64,000 nt of DNA from Profundibacter sp033851955 (lineage in GTDB: Bacteria > Pseudomonadota > Alphaproteobacteria > Rhodobacterales > Rhodobacteraceae), in NCBI GenBank assembly GCA_033851955.1, contig JAWSVK010000006.1, positions 62,001 through 126,000 on the forward strand, read 5' to 3'. Each line of letters starts with the position of its first letter. The stretch's first letter is position 1. The position numbers and the translations under genes were made by a program. The notes under the pieces are model-generated. The model ran no database searches. It worked only from the letters and a program-made list of their open reading frames with translations, and was not told where the DNA came from. Below are positions 26,903-35,363 of this stretch, one piece after another.

Positions 26903-27712
26903 TCACAACCCCAACACATCCAGCATATCATATTCCCCCGGTTTGCGGCCCATACCCCACAGCGCGGCTTTCAATGCACCGCGTGCAAACACGGCCCGAT
27001 CCGTTGCCATGTGGCGCAGCACGATCCGCTCGCCATCCGCCGCAAACATCACGTCATGCTCGCCCACGATGTCACCACCACGCACCGCCGAAAACCCGAT
27101 GTCGCCGCGTTTGCGTGCACCGGTGATCCCGTCGCGCCCAGAATCCGACACATCCGCCAAAGACACCCCGCGCCCCTCGGCCGCGGCCTCGCCCAGCATC
27201 AACGCCGTGCCCGATGGCGCGTCGACTTTGTGGCGATGATGTGCCTCAACGACCTCGATATCAAAATCCTCATCCAGCGCGGCGGCGACCTTTTTGGTCA
27301 GCTGCACCAACAGGTTGACCCCAAGGCTCATGTTACCAGCCCGCACCACAATCGCGTGGCGCGCCGCGGCTTTGATCTTTGCCAAATCATCCTCGGTCAA
27401 CCCAGTGGTCCCGATCACATGCACTGCGCGGGCCTGTGCCGCCAATTCGGCCAACGCAACCGTCGCGGCGGGTGTGGTGAAATCAATCACCCCCTGCGCT
27501 TTGGCCATCACCTCGAGCGCGTCATCCGTCACCGAAACACCCAGATCAGCACCGCCCATCGCAGCACCAATATCGCGGCCAACCCAGTCGTGCCCAGCGC
27601 GTTCCAACGCCCCGACCAGCCGAACGGCTTTGCTCTCGGACACCAAACGCACCAGCATCTGACCCATGCGGCCCGACACGCCGTTCACCACAATTCCTGG
27701 TAAATCGCTCAT
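26903..27712 (-). CDS. dapB: 4-hydroxy-tetrahydrodipicolinate reductase
   Basis: This is an NAD(P)H-dependent step of lysine and diaminopimelate synthesis. The N-terminal nucleotide-binding loop is GVSGRMGQM (8-16). The catalytic and substrate region is EAHHRHKVDAPSGTA, containing the His-His and Lys of the family. The 269-residue length is normal. It is divergent from rbfA with about 70 bases between starts, an arrangement that allows a shared promoter region. Confidence 0.97.
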   Translation of the reverse strand: MSDLPGIVVNGVSGRMGQMLVRLVSESKAVRLVGALERAGHDWVGRDIGAAMGGADLGVSVTDDALEVMAKAQGVIDFTTPAATVALAELAAQARAVHVIGTTGLTEDDLAKIKAAARHAIVVRAGNMSLGVNLLVQLTKKVAAALDEDFDIEVVEAHHRHKVDAPSGTALMLGEAAAEGRGVSLADVSDSGRDGITGARKRGDIGFSAVRGGDIVGEHDVMFAADGERIVLRHMATDRAVFARGALKAALWGMGRKPGEYDMLDVLGL

Positions 27713-27786
27713 TTTTCGCTCCTTGACCCTCGTTTACGCAGTTTGCCCCGCTTGCACCGCGCGCGCAACCTGCTTAGATGACTGTA

Positions 27787-28209
27787 ATGGCAAAGCAAAC
27801 ACATCATTCCTCGCGCGGTCCAACCCAGCGCCAGCTTCGCGTCGGCGAACTGATCCGCCGCGCGCTTGCGGACACCCTGAACCGTGGTGATATCCACGAT
27901 CCAGACCTGAACCGCATGTCGATCACCGTGGGCGAGGTGCGCACGTCGCCCGACCTGCGTGTCGCCACTGCGTTCATCCTGCCGCTAGGTGGTAAGGATA
28001 AAGAACAAGCGCTGCTGTTGCTGCGTCAAAACCGCTATGAAATCCGCCGCGCCATCGCCAAAACATTGGCGTTGAAATACTCGCCGGAAATCCGATTTTT
28101 GATTGATGAAACTTTTGATCAAATGGACGACACTCGTCGGATGTTGGCCCAAGAAGACGTGACACGCGACACGGCCCACGACAGCGAGGGCGACGGGGGC
28201 GGCGAATGA
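27787..28209 (+). CDS. rbfA: Ribosome-binding factor A
   Basis: This KH-fold protein matures the 5' end of 16S rRNA in the 30S subunit. The family core is clear: QRQLRVGELIRRALADTL, then VGEVRTSPDLRVATAFI and KYSPEIRFLIDETFD. Starting at MAKQTHH gives 140 residues. An in-frame ATG 9 bases upstream is an alternative. The acidic, glycine-rich tail (SEGDGGGE) is a common alphaproteobacterial extension. Its end overlaps the next gene by 4 bases (ATGA). Confidence 0.95.
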   Translation: MAKQTHHSSRGPTQRQLRVGELIRRALADTLNRGDIHDPDLNRMSITVGEVRTSPDLRVATAFILPLGGKDKEQALLLLRQNRYEIRRAIAKTLALKYSPEIRFLIDETFDQMDDTRRMLAQEDVTRDTAHDSEGDGGGE

Positions 28210-28928
28210 TCCGCATCCTATTCACCCTGTTCCTGCTCTTGCCAAACGCGGCATCAGCTTGTGAAACACTGACTTACAAATCCAACGACTACACTGCCTG
28301 CGAGGTCGCGCTAGACGATGATCTGCGCCTGTTTCATTCTGCCGTGGGGGGCAAACTGTATGGCAGTTTCGGCGCGATCAACACGTCGCTCACCCATGAA
28401 AACCAACGCCTCGGTTTTGCCATGAACGCAGGCATGTACCACGCCGACCGAACCCCTGTCGGTCTGTTCACCGAGTTTGGCGAGCAGAAAAACCCGCTAG
28501 CAGACGGCGGCACCTACGGCAATTTCGGGCTAAAACCCAACGGCGTGTTTTGTTTCAGCAAACAGTCCTTTGCGGTGATCGAAACCAACCAATTTCGCGA
28601 CACCAAACCTGATTGCAGTTTCGCCACCCAATCCGGCCCCATGCTGGTGATTGACGGCGCATTGCACCCCCGTTTCCTGATCGACGCCACCACGCATTAC
28701 ATCCGCAACGGCGTTGGCGTATCGGCGGACGGCAGCCGCGCCATATTCGTGATCTCGAACGACCTTGTCACATTCCACGAATTTGGCTCCCTTTTCCGCG
28801 ACCACTTCAAGTCCCCAAACGCACTCTATTTCGATGGCAAAGTCTCGCGCCTTTATGCCCCCGAAATCAACCGCCACGACACTGGATTTCCGCTCGGCGT
28901 GATGGTCGGCACCGTCATCCGAGATTGA
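28206..28928 (+). CDS. NAGPA-domain (phosphodiester glycosidase-like) secreted protein
   Basis: The protein has 240 residues with a signal peptide (residues 1-18, ending ASA). The mature domain matches the phosphodiester glycosidase/NAGPA and DUF2233 family: GFAMNAGMYHADRTPVGLF, NFGLKPNGVFC, TQSGPMLVIDG and RNGVGVSADGSRAIFVIS. Family members include the human mannose-6-phosphate uncovering enzyme and bacterial proteins of unknown substrate. It is coupled to rbfA by overlap and followed by truB, though its periplasmic function does not obviously link to translation. Confidence 0.88.
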   Translation: MIRILFTLFLLLPNAASACETLTYKSNDYTACEVALDDDLRLFHSAVGGKLYGSFGAINTSLTHENQRLGFAMNAGMYHADRTPVGLFTEFGEQKNPLADGGTYGNFGLKPNGVFCFSKQSFAVIETNQFRDTKPDCSFATQSGPMLVIDGALHPRFLIDATTHYIRNGVGVSADGSRAIFVISNDLVTFHEFGSLFRDHFKSPNALYFDGKVSRLYAPEINRHDTGFPLGVMVGTVIRD

Positions 28929-28985
28929 CGCCTGCACCGCCGCGCACTACACGCCTCAAATCTAACCTCATGACGGAGCACACCC

Positions 28986-29900
28986 TTGGGACGCAGACGC
29001 AAAAATGGCCGCGACATTTCTGGCTGGATCGTGATCAACAAACCAACCGGCATCACCTCGAACGCGGTGGTGAACAAACTCCGCTGGGCGATGGACGCCA
29101 AAAAGGCGGGCCACGCAGGCACGCTTGATCCTGAGGCGACCGGCGTTTTGGCAATCGCGCTGGGCGAGGCCACCAAAACCGTGCCCTACATTACGGACGC
29201 GCAAAAAGCATACCGTTTCATCGTACGTTTGGGCCAAGCCACCAACACGGACGACACCGAAGGCGAAGTGATCGCCAGCTCTGACGCGCGGCCGTCAGAC
29301 GACGCAATCCGCGCAGCCCTGCCGCAATTCACCGGTGACATCATGCAAGTCCCGCCGCAATTTTCCGCCGTGAAAATCGACGGCGAACGCGCCTATAAAC
29401 TGGCTCGCGCTGGCGAGGAGGTCGAGATTAAGGCCCGCCCGCTCTGGGTCGAAGAACTCGAAATGGTGGAACGCACCGATGACGACCACGTGGTCCTAGA
29501 AATGATCTGCGGCAAGGGCGGCTACGTGCGCTCCATCGCCCGTGATCTGGGTGATGTTCTGGGCTGCCATGCCCACGTCAAAACCCTTCACCGTGTCTGG
29601 TCTGGACCATTCGAGGCCAGCGACGGCATCACCATGGAGCTGGTTGAAAAGCTCGCCAAAACAGTCGAGTTAGACCAATACATCCGTCCGCTCGAGGAAG
29701 GCCTCGCTGACCTCCCCGAACTGCGCTGCACGGCCGAAGCCGCTGTCAGACTGCGCCACGGCAACCCCGGCATGGTGATCACATCCGACGTAGAATACGG
29801 CGACGAAGCATGGGCCTCGCTCGATGGCAAAGCCGTTGCGGTTGGCATCTACAAATCCGGCGAACTACATCCGACGCGGGTGTTCAACACTGCTACCTAA
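28986..29900 (+). CDS. truB: tRNA pseudouridine(55) synthase
   Basis: The enzyme forms pseudouridine 55 in the T-loop of tRNAs. The catalytic motif GHAGTLDPEATG contains Asp48. Other TruB boxes are present: VINKPTGITS, KAYRFIVRLG, PPQFSAVKIDGERAYKLARAGE and GKGGYVRSIARDLG. The start is a TTG with GGAG 7 bases upstream. The nearby ATG at 28970 is out of frame. The length is 304 residues. A 33-bp hairpin repeat begins 8 bases after the stop. Confidence 0.96.
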   Translation: MGRRRKNGRDISGWIVINKPTGITSNAVVNKLRWAMDAKKAGHAGTLDPEATGVLAIALGEATKTVPYITDAQKAYRFIVRLGQATNTDDTEGEVIASSDARPSDDAIRAALPQFTGDIMQVPPQFSAVKIDGERAYKLARAGEEVEIKARPLWVEELEMVERTDDDHVVLEMICGKGGYVRSIARDLGDVLGCHAHVKTLHRVWSGPFEASDGITMELVEKLAKTVELDQYIRPLEEGLADLPELRCTAEAAVRLRHGNPGMVITSDVEYGDEAWASLDGKAVAVGIYKSGELHPTRVFNTAT

Positions 29901-29908
29901 ACTGGCCT

Positions 29909-29941
29909 GCTCGGAATCAAGGCAAAGCCGCCGAGCGATCG
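29909..29941 (+). repeat. 33-bp hairpin repeat, copy 2
   Basis: This copy is identical over 33 bases to copy 1 at 26307-26339. The flanks differ on both sides, so it is a discrete element rather than a longer duplication. It begins 8 bases after the truB stop. The remainder of 29942-30126 is AT-rich and I see no gene in it. Confidence 0.75.
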
Positions 29942-30126
29942 TCTCGTGCGTCCTTTCAAAAGCCGACGATCAAGAAAACCCAACCAATAAAGCTCTCCAA
30001 GTTTGGCAACGCGGACAAAGTTGCCTTTCGAGGAAAGCCCATTTACCTGTCCCTATTACTGCACACTATGACCAGAACCTGTGTTCTGGTAACCTTCGTG
30101 TTAAATGAGGCAATGCCGGAGTATCA

Positions 30127-30570
30127 ATGGCGAGACGTTTGGAGATACAGGGTATTTGTAACGAACTACTTGGTAGCTTCGTGAGTCGATACAATGACCT
30201 GAATGGATATTGGGCTCTTGGCGTATTTCAGAACTTTTTGCAGGCCAACCCAATTGATGAACTGTGCTTTGATTTGGTGACCGATTTACAACGCGAGAAA
30301 AAGCCCACCTTTTTTCAAACATCTAAGTACTATCATGACACATTGAAGCGGCATCTTAAGACAAGAAACATGCCACTCGACTGGGTAGAATCAGGAAGCA
30401 TTAAAGTGCGCAGAACTTCACCGACAGAATTGGCATGCAGTATCGAGATAAAGACGGACATTGGCAGGGTTTTTGGATCTCAAAGGCATATCGTGGCTCG
30501 CCCACATGACCCAAAAATCGAGTCTCAAAGGAATGGGAAATTCGGGCCAAGTAACCAGAAGGGCCAATAG
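30127..30570 (+). CDS. Hypothetical protein, unrecognised
   Basis: The 147-residue ORF has GGAG 6 bases before its ATG. The N-terminal half is well formed (RRLEIQGICNELLGSFVSRYNDLNGYW as two segments, then VFQNFLQANPIDELCFDLV), and the C-terminal tail is basic and polar. No signal peptide, membrane segment or catalytic motif is recognised. The gene is more AT-rich than truB and paaE on either side and lies between a hairpin repeat and a terminator-like hairpin. This suggests an acquired single-gene cassette. Coding status is likely and function unknown. Confidence 0.6.
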   Translation: MARRLEIQGICNELLGSFVSRYNDLNGYWALGVFQNFLQANPIDELCFDLVTDLQREKKPTFFQTSKYYHDTLKRHLKTRNMPLDWVESGSIKVRRTSPTELACSIEIKTDIGRVFGSQRHIVARPHDPKIESQRNGKFGPSNQKGQ

Positions 30571-30686
30571 GAAAGATAGTAAACTTCGGGCGGCCAAAAT
30601 CAATTCAACACACCCCGACGAAAACTCATACGGTTTTCATATACCCAATTTCGACCCCAGTCGCCGTTTGCACAAATCGGAAATGA

Positions 30687-30711
30687 CCTTCACCCCAAGC
30701 GTGGGTGAAGG
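30687..30711 (+). terminator. Hairpin between convergent genes (hypothetical gene and paaE)
   Basis: A perfect 9-bp stem (CCTTCACCC / GGGTGAAGG) with a 7-base loop is followed by a T-rich stretch ending TTTT. It is placed to end the hypothetical gene's transcript. It could also act on the paaE transcript from the other side. The rest of 30571-30748 holds nothing I can support. Confidence 0.6.
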
Positions 30712-30748
30712 ATGTTGCTCTTTTACATTAAGTGCAAATCACTCGTAA

Positions 30749-31798
30749 TCACGCTGCATCAAAATCCAAAACCAGCTTTTCGGACGTTGGTCGCGTCTGG
30801 CACGCCAGCGTAAATCCAGCCTCCAATTCCCACGGTTCCAGCGAATAATTCGTCGTCATTTCCGATGTGCCCTCGGTCACCTGACAGCGGCATGTGCAGC
30901 ACATTCCGCCCTTGCAGGAATACGGCAAGTCCAACCCCTGCCGTGCCGCAGCCGCCACGACATTCTCATCGCCATCCTCGACCGTAAACCGCTTTTTAAT
31001 CCCGTCCAAAATGACCTCAACCTCGACGCCATTTTGCGCGGCAACCTGCGCTGCCTTGGATCGGACTTTAGGCGCTTCTCCATCCGGCGTGAACCGCTCA
31101 GAATGAATTTCGCCAGCCGCCACACCCAGAGCAATCAAAGTCTCGGAAACATCCGAAATCATCTCACCCGGACCGCATAAAAACACTCCGTCAGATGACG
31201 CCAAATCAACTGCCCCAGCCTTGGCCATCTGTGCAATTTTCTCACCCGTGATCCGTCCATTCAGCAACGGCACATCCTGCTCCTCGCGGCTCAACACATG
31301 GACCAAAGTAAACCGTCCCATATAGACGTCTTTCAGCGCCTCCAACTCCTTGCGAAACATCACATGGGCAAAGTCTCGGTTACCGTAGATCATCGTCACA
31401 GACGCCCCGCGGCCCAGCGCCGCTGCCGCGATTGCGACCATAGGTGTCACCCCAGATCCCGCTGCGATCAGAACCACATCCAGTTGATCTGTCAGCATAA
31501 ACCGGCCCTCAGGCTCCATCACTTGAACCTTGTCACCGGCCTGCAAACCTTGCGCAAAGGTAGAAAACACACCCTCTTCAACCTGACGCACCCCAACACA
31601 CAACGCCCCATCCGGCCCACTGGCTATTGAATAGGATCGCCGCACATCATCGCCGCCGATGTCAGCTCGCAAGGTCAAATACTGACCTGGGACAAAGGCA
31701 AATTCCCGCGCCAAATTCTGCGGCACCTCAAAAACCAAAGCATTCGCATCGACGCCCTCTTGCCGGACCTCGGAAATCATCAATTCATGAAACGCCAT
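30749..31798 (-). CDS. paaE: 1,2-phenylacetyl-CoA epoxidase reductase subunit
   Basis: PaaE passes electrons from NADPH to the diiron oxygenase PaaABCD. The N-terminal FAD-binding barrel has RRSYSIAS (residues 54-61), followed by the NAD(P)-binding domain (LIAAGSGVTPMVAIAAAAL). The C-terminal plant-type [2Fe-2S] ferredoxin domain has the cysteine cluster SCKGGMCCTCRCQV and a distal TLACQ. The length is 349 residues. It is the last gene of the paaABCDE cluster, 12 bases after paaD. Confidence 0.95.
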   Translation of the reverse strand: MAFHELMISEVRQEGVDANALVFEVPQNLAREFAFVPGQYLTLRADIGGDDVRRSYSIASGPDGALCVGVRQVEEGVFSTFAQGLQAGDKVQVMEPEGRFMLTDQLDVVLIAAGSGVTPMVAIAAAALGRGASVTMIYGNRDFAHVMFRKELEALKDVYMGRFTLVHVLSREEQDVPLLNGRITGEKIAQMAKAGAVDLASSDGVFLCGPGEMISDVSETLIALGVAAGEIHSERFTPDGEAPKVRSKAAQVAAQNGVEVEVILDGIKKRFTVEDGDENVVAAAARQGLDLPYSCKGGMCCTCRCQVTEGTSEMTTNYSLEPWELEAGFTLACQTRPTSEKLVLDFDAA

Positions 31799-31810
31799 TG
31801 CGTGTTCTCC

Positions 31811-32290
31811 TCATATGCATTTGAAATAGTCAAATGGCTCCAAACACGCCTTGCAACGGTAGTGCGCCTTGCAGGGGGTTGAGCCAAATTCGCTTAGTTT
31901 TTCGGTATCCTCAGACGCACAGCGCGGACAGGCCACTGTGGTCTCACCAAACAATGCCCGTTTGGAATTGCTGGCCTTTGCTGGCGGCGCAATCCCATAG
32001 GCTCGCAATTTTTCGCGACCCTCATCAGTGATCCAATCCGTCGTCCAAGCCGGCGATATCACCCGCTCAATCCGCGCCTGATACCCTGCATCTCGCAATG
32101 CATCACTCACGGCATTTTCAATAAATTGGACGGCAGGACAACCCGAGTATGTTGGCGTTACTTTAGCCACCACTATGTCTCCGTCCATCACGATCTCTCG
32201 CAATATCCCCAGTTCTGCAACGGTCACACAAGGCACCTCTGGGTCCGGCACCATCGCCGCGACCGCCCATGCCTCATCAATCAGGTTCAC
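31811..32290 (-). CDS. paaD: Phenylacetate degradation protein PaaD
   Basis: The N-terminal part is a MIP18/DUF59 domain (PDPEVPCVTVAELGILREI, TPTYSGCPAVQFIEN), and the C-terminal part is a zinc-ribbon-like module (ACPRCASEDTEKLSEFG, CKAHYRCKAC). PaaD is needed for phenylacetyl-CoA epoxidase maturation, probably of its metal centre. The GTG at 32290 overlaps the paaC stop (GTGA). A TTG one codon earlier is also possible. The length is 159 residues. Confidence 0.93.
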   Translation of the reverse strand: MNLIDEAWAVAAMVPDPEVPCVTVAELGILREIVMDGDIVVAKVTPTYSGCPAVQFIENAVSDALRDAGYQARIERVISPAWTTDWITDEGREKLRAYGIAPPAKASNSKRALFGETTVACPRCASEDTEKLSEFGSTPCKAHYRCKACLEPFDYFKCI

Positions 32291-33012
32291 CAAGTCGCCC
32301 CTGGATGCGCCCGCTGCAAATACTGCATATCTGACAACATTCTACCCAACACCTCGCTGTGCTCCCCTACGCGCCCACCAACTTGTCCATAAACCGGTTT
32401 CGGCCATTCAAGCCCTGCCTCATTGAACACAGACTTAACAGAGCTTTCCCAATCAGAACGCAATGCAACGCGATCAGGCAGCACATCACATTCGTTCGCG
32501 GCGAACATTTCCTCCCAGTATGGGTGTAAGGCTGTGACGGCCGCTTGCATGCGCTTGCCACTCTCGTCGGTGCCATCACCTAACCGTACAATCCATTCCC
32601 CAGCATGACGAATGTGATAGGCCATTTCCTTGACGGCCTTGCCCGCAATACCAGCGATCATCTCGTCATCCGACGACATGGCCGCCTGCCAAAACAGTTC
32701 CATTAACGTCGCAAAGTAAAACTGTCGCAACATGGTATGCGCAAAGTCACCGTTCACGCGCTCGACCAGTAAACAGTTCAAATATTCCCGTTCACTGCGC
32801 AGATAGGCCAAGTCATCCTCGCTGCGCCCTTTGCCTTCAACTTCAGCCGCATAAGCATACAGCGCGCGCGCCGTTCCGATCACATCCAACGCGAAATTCG
32901 AAAGGGCTAAATCCTCCTCCAACATAGGCGCATGCCCACACCATTCCGACAGCCGATGCCCCAACACCAGATGATCATCCGCCAATTCAATGAGCGACTG
33001 AAACAACGCCAT
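32287..33012 (-). CDS. paaC: 1,2-phenylacetyl-CoA epoxidase structural subunit
   Basis: PaaC is a ferritin-like helical protein that pairs with PaaA without a functional diiron site. The sequence shows family features (LGHRLSEWCGHAPMLEEDLALSNFALDVIG, AYHIRHAGEWIVRLGDGT). The length is about 241 residues. Two starts are close: a GTG at 33015 overlapping the paaB stop, and the ATG at 33012 used here. It overlaps paaD by 4 bases. Confidence 0.94.
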   Translation of the reverse strand: MALFQSLIELADDHLVLGHRLSEWCGHAPMLEEDLALSNFALDVIGTARALYAYAAEVEGKGRSEDDLAYLRSEREYLNCLLVERVNGDFAHTMLRQFYFATLMELFWQAAMSSDDEMIAGIAGKAVKEMAYHIRHAGEWIVRLGDGTDESGKRMQAAVTALHPYWEEMFAANECDVLPDRVALRSDWESSVKSVFNEAGLEWPKPVYGQVGGRVGEHSEVLGRMLSDMQYLQRAHPGATW

Positions 33013-33296
33013 CACATATGCCCCACATCTTCAGGGATCTCATAAAACGTCGGATGGCGATAAATTTTATCCTCTGCCGGATCAAAGTTCTCGCCTGCCC
33101 GCGCCGGATCACTCGCCGCAATCGCGTCCGAACGAACCGCCCAAATTGACGTCCCCTCCTCGCGCCGCGTATAGACGTCACGTGCCGCGCTCAAGGCCAA
33201 AGCCTCATCTGCCGCATGCAAACTGCCGACATGTTTGTGCGCTAACCCATTGCGTGGCCGAATAAATACTTCCCAAAGCGGAGTCTCATTGCTCAT
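33012..33296 (-). CDS. paaB: 1,2-phenylacetyl-CoA epoxidase subunit PaaB
   Basis: This 94-residue subunit is recognised by PLWEVFIRPRNGLAHKHVGSLHA at the N-terminus, followed by the YTRREEGTSIWAVRS region. PaaB bridges the PaaAC complexes. It lies 72 bases downstream of paaA, a gap that holds a GC-rich hairpin, and it is coupled to paaC by overlap. Confidence 0.95.
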   Translation of the reverse strand: MSNETPLWEVFIRPRNGLAHKHVGSLHAADEALALSAARDVYTRREEGTSIWAVRSDAIAASDPARAGENFDPAEDKIYRHPTFYEIPEDVGHM

Positions 33297-33334
33297 CCGT
33301 TTTCCCTTCTTCTTTTGCTAAATATCTCGGGGGC

Positions 33335-33352
33335 GCGGGGGCTGGCCCCCGC
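33335..33352 (-). other. GC-rich hairpin between paaA and paaB
   Basis: GCGGGGGC / GCCCCCGC form an 8-bp stem with a 2-base loop (or 7 bp with 4). There is no uridine run on the message strand, so full termination is unlikely. Protection of the paaA 3' end or partial attenuation is more plausible. Confidence 0.55.
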
Positions 33353-33368
33353 TTGCAATCTTTAGACC

Positions 33369-34361
33369 TTACTCGGCAGCCATCTTTGCAGGCCGCTTTG
33401 CCGCATGAGCCAAAGCTGCTTCGCGCACCCAGGCGCCGTCATCCCAAGCCGCCTTGCGCATCGCCACACGTTCAACGTTCATCACGCCACCGCCTTTAAC
33501 AACACGCCAAAACTCGGACCAGTCAATCTCGCCATGGTGATAGCCGCCCTTGCCGTCATTTAGACTGTCGTCCCACTTCAAGTCAGGATCAGGCAAGGTC
33601 AGGCCCAAAACCTCGGCTTGATGAACCGTTGCGGCGATAAACTTGCCACGCAGCTCATCATTGGAGAACCGTTTAATTTTCCATTTCATGGAACTCTCAG
33701 AATTCCCGCTCTCCGCATCATGCGGCCCAAACATCATCAAACACGGCCACCACAATCGGTTCAATGCATCTTGCGCCATTTCTTTTTGCGCCGCAGTGCC
33801 GTTGCACAATGTCAGCATGATTTCATAACCTTGGCGCTGATGAAACGACTCCTCGGCGCAAACACGGATCATCGCCCGCGCGTATGGGCCATAGGAACAA
33901 CGGCACAGCGGGATCTGATTCATGATCGCCGCCCCATCAACCAGCCAACCAACAGCGCCCATATCCGCCCAACTCAGGGTCGGGTAATTGAAAATTGAAG
34001 AGTACTTGGCGGTGCCATCAAGCAGTTCTTCTGTCATTTGCTCGCGTGTCACACCCAGTGTTTCAGCGGCTGAATACAGGTATAATCCGTGACCGCCTTC
34101 ATCCTGAACCTTGGCCAACAAGGCCAGCTTTCGCTTTAGGCTCGGGGCGCGGGTGATCCAGTTTCCTTCCGGCAGCATCCCAACAATTTCGGAATGTGCG
34201 TGCTGACCGATTTGGCGAATCAACGTGCGTCGATATCCTTCAGGCATCGGATCGGTTGGCTCGATTTTTTCTTCGGCATCAATCCGCGCTTGAAAAGCGT
34301 CCAGAAACTCTGCTGTTTCTTCAGAGCTGCCATCAGCCCCGATCAATCCTTGTGAATACAT
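33369..34361 (-). CDS. paaA: 1,2-phenylacetyl-CoA epoxidase catalytic subunit
   Basis: PaaA carries the diiron centre that inserts oxygen into the ring of phenylacetyl-CoA. Its 330 residues match the family. Diiron helices show DEGGHGLYLYSAAE and EESFHQRQGYEI, each supplying an ExxH-type pair. The substrate region SEIVGMLPEGNWITRAPSLKRK is conserved. It is the first gene of the operon. Genes for phenylacetyl-CoA ligase, isomerase, hydrolase and beta-oxidation steps are not in the window. Confidence 0.96.
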   Translation of the reverse strand: MYSQGLIGADGSSEETAEFLDAFQARIDAEEKIEPTDPMPEGYRRTLIRQIGQHAHSEIVGMLPEGNWITRAPSLKRKLALLAKVQDEGGHGLYLYSAAETLGVTREQMTEELLDGTAKYSSIFNYPTLSWADMGAVGWLVDGAAIMNQIPLCRCSYGPYARAMIRVCAEESFHQRQGYEIMLTLCNGTAAQKEMAQDALNRLWWPCLMMFGPHDAESGNSESSMKWKIKRFSNDELRGKFIAATVHQAEVLGLTLPDPDLKWDDSLNDGKGGYHHGEIDWSEFWRVVKGGGVMNVERVAMRKAAWDDGAWVREAALAHAAKRPAKMAAE

Positions 34362-34390
34362 GTCCGCGTCCTTTGTTTCCTGCCTGCGAC

Positions 34391-34436
34391 AATACGTTAC
34401 AAAATCAATTCGTCAAAGTGTTTTTTGTAATGTATT
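34391..34436. promoter_or_regulatory. Large inverted repeat in the paaA upstream region (candidate operator)
   Basis: Two 14-base arms, AATACGTTACAAAA and TTTTGTAATGTATT, match at 13 of 14 positions and are separated by 18 bases. Centres are about three helical turns apart. The repeat is 30 bases upstream of paaA and 42 bases upstream of the divergent epimerase gene, so a paa regulator or a cooperative pair of dimers could bind. I do not recognise the motif as a known PaaR or PaaX operator. Confidence 0.55.
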
Positions 34437-34477
34437 GAAAACTTGCACTTAGCACCCGATCCTCGAATAGTCCCAAT

Positions 34478-35329
34478 ATGAAAAAATCCCTTCTCTCCAT
34501 AGGCCATGGATATTCCGCGCAGGCGCTTGGCCGCCAACTGATTCTCCTTGGCTGGGACGTGATCGGCACCAGCCGAAAATCCGAAAACCTGCCGGCAACC
34601 ACGGCCAGCCTTCAGTGGCCCGATGGGGATATTTCCAAAGCACTCAAAGGTGCCACTCACCTTCTTACCTCCGTTGCACCCAATACCGAAGGCGACCCCG
34701 TTCTAAACGCCTTGCGCCCTGGAATCGCGGCGGCCGCGCCGCATTTAAAATGGTTCGGATACCTGTCCACCACAGGGGTTTATGGCAATCATGATGGCGC
34801 TTGGGTGGATGAGGACACACCGCTTACCCCCGCCACCAAACGAGGCCAATTGCGTGTAGAGGCTGAGGCCGAATGGCAAACGCTCGCTGCGGAATGCGAT
34901 CTACCACTGCACATCTTTCGCCTAGCTGGAATCTATGGCCCTGGACGTGGCCCATTCGCAAAGGTGCGAGGCGGTACTGCGCGACGGATCATCAAACCAA
35001 ACCAGCTGTTTTCGCGTGTCCATGTCGACGACATTGCCGCCACCCTGCTGGCGTCAATCAAGCAGCCCAACCCGGGCCGTGTCTATAACGTCTGTGACGA
35101 TATCCCTGCACCACCCCAAGACGTCATCGCCTATGCGGCAAAACTGTTGGAAATGCCAATCCCAGAGGCCGTGGATTTCAAGACCGCTGAAATGACGCCC
35201 ATGGCGCGCAGTTTCTATGCGGAATCAAAATCCGTGCGAAATGACAGGATCAAGACCGAATTGGGCGTCACATTGCGCTACCCAACCTATCAGGATGGGC
35301 TTTTGGCACTGCTACAGAACGAACAGTAA
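34478..35329 (+). CDS. NAD(P)-dependent epimerase / SDR family oxidoreductase
   Basis: This is an extended short-chain dehydrogenase of 283 residues. It differs from the classic pattern in having SIGHGYSAQALGRQL as nucleotide-binding loop. YLSTTGVYGNHDGAWVDE provides the Tyr region, and RLAGIYGPGRGP and RVHVDDIAATLLASI are typical of YeeZ-like nucleoside-sugar epimerase relatives. The substrate is unknown. It is divergent from paaA and is followed by a hairpin that terminates dxs from the other side. Confidence 0.85.
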   Translation: MKKSLLSIGHGYSAQALGRQLILLGWDVIGTSRKSENLPATTASLQWPDGDISKALKGATHLLTSVAPNTEGDPVLNALRPGIAAAAPHLKWFGYLSTTGVYGNHDGAWVDEDTPLTPATKRGQLRVEAEAEWQTLAAECDLPLHIFRLAGIYGPGRGPFAKVRGGTARRIIKPNQLFSRVHVDDIAATLLASIKQPNPGRVYNVCDDIPAPPQDVIAYAAKLLEMPIPEAVDFKTAEMTPMARSFYAESKSVRNDRIKTELGVTLRYPTYQDGLLALLQNEQ

Positions 35330-35335
35330 ACCAGC

Positions 35336-35354
35336 GAAAAAGCCCGTAAGGGCT
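35336..35354 (-). terminator. Rho-independent terminator of the dxs operon
   Basis: On the minus strand AGCCC-TTAC-GGGCT is followed directly by TTTTT. It lies 10 bases past the dxs stop and closes the isoprenoid operon. The stem is only 5 bp, but the tail is good. Confidence 0.7.
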
Positions 35355-35363
35355 GATGAGCGG

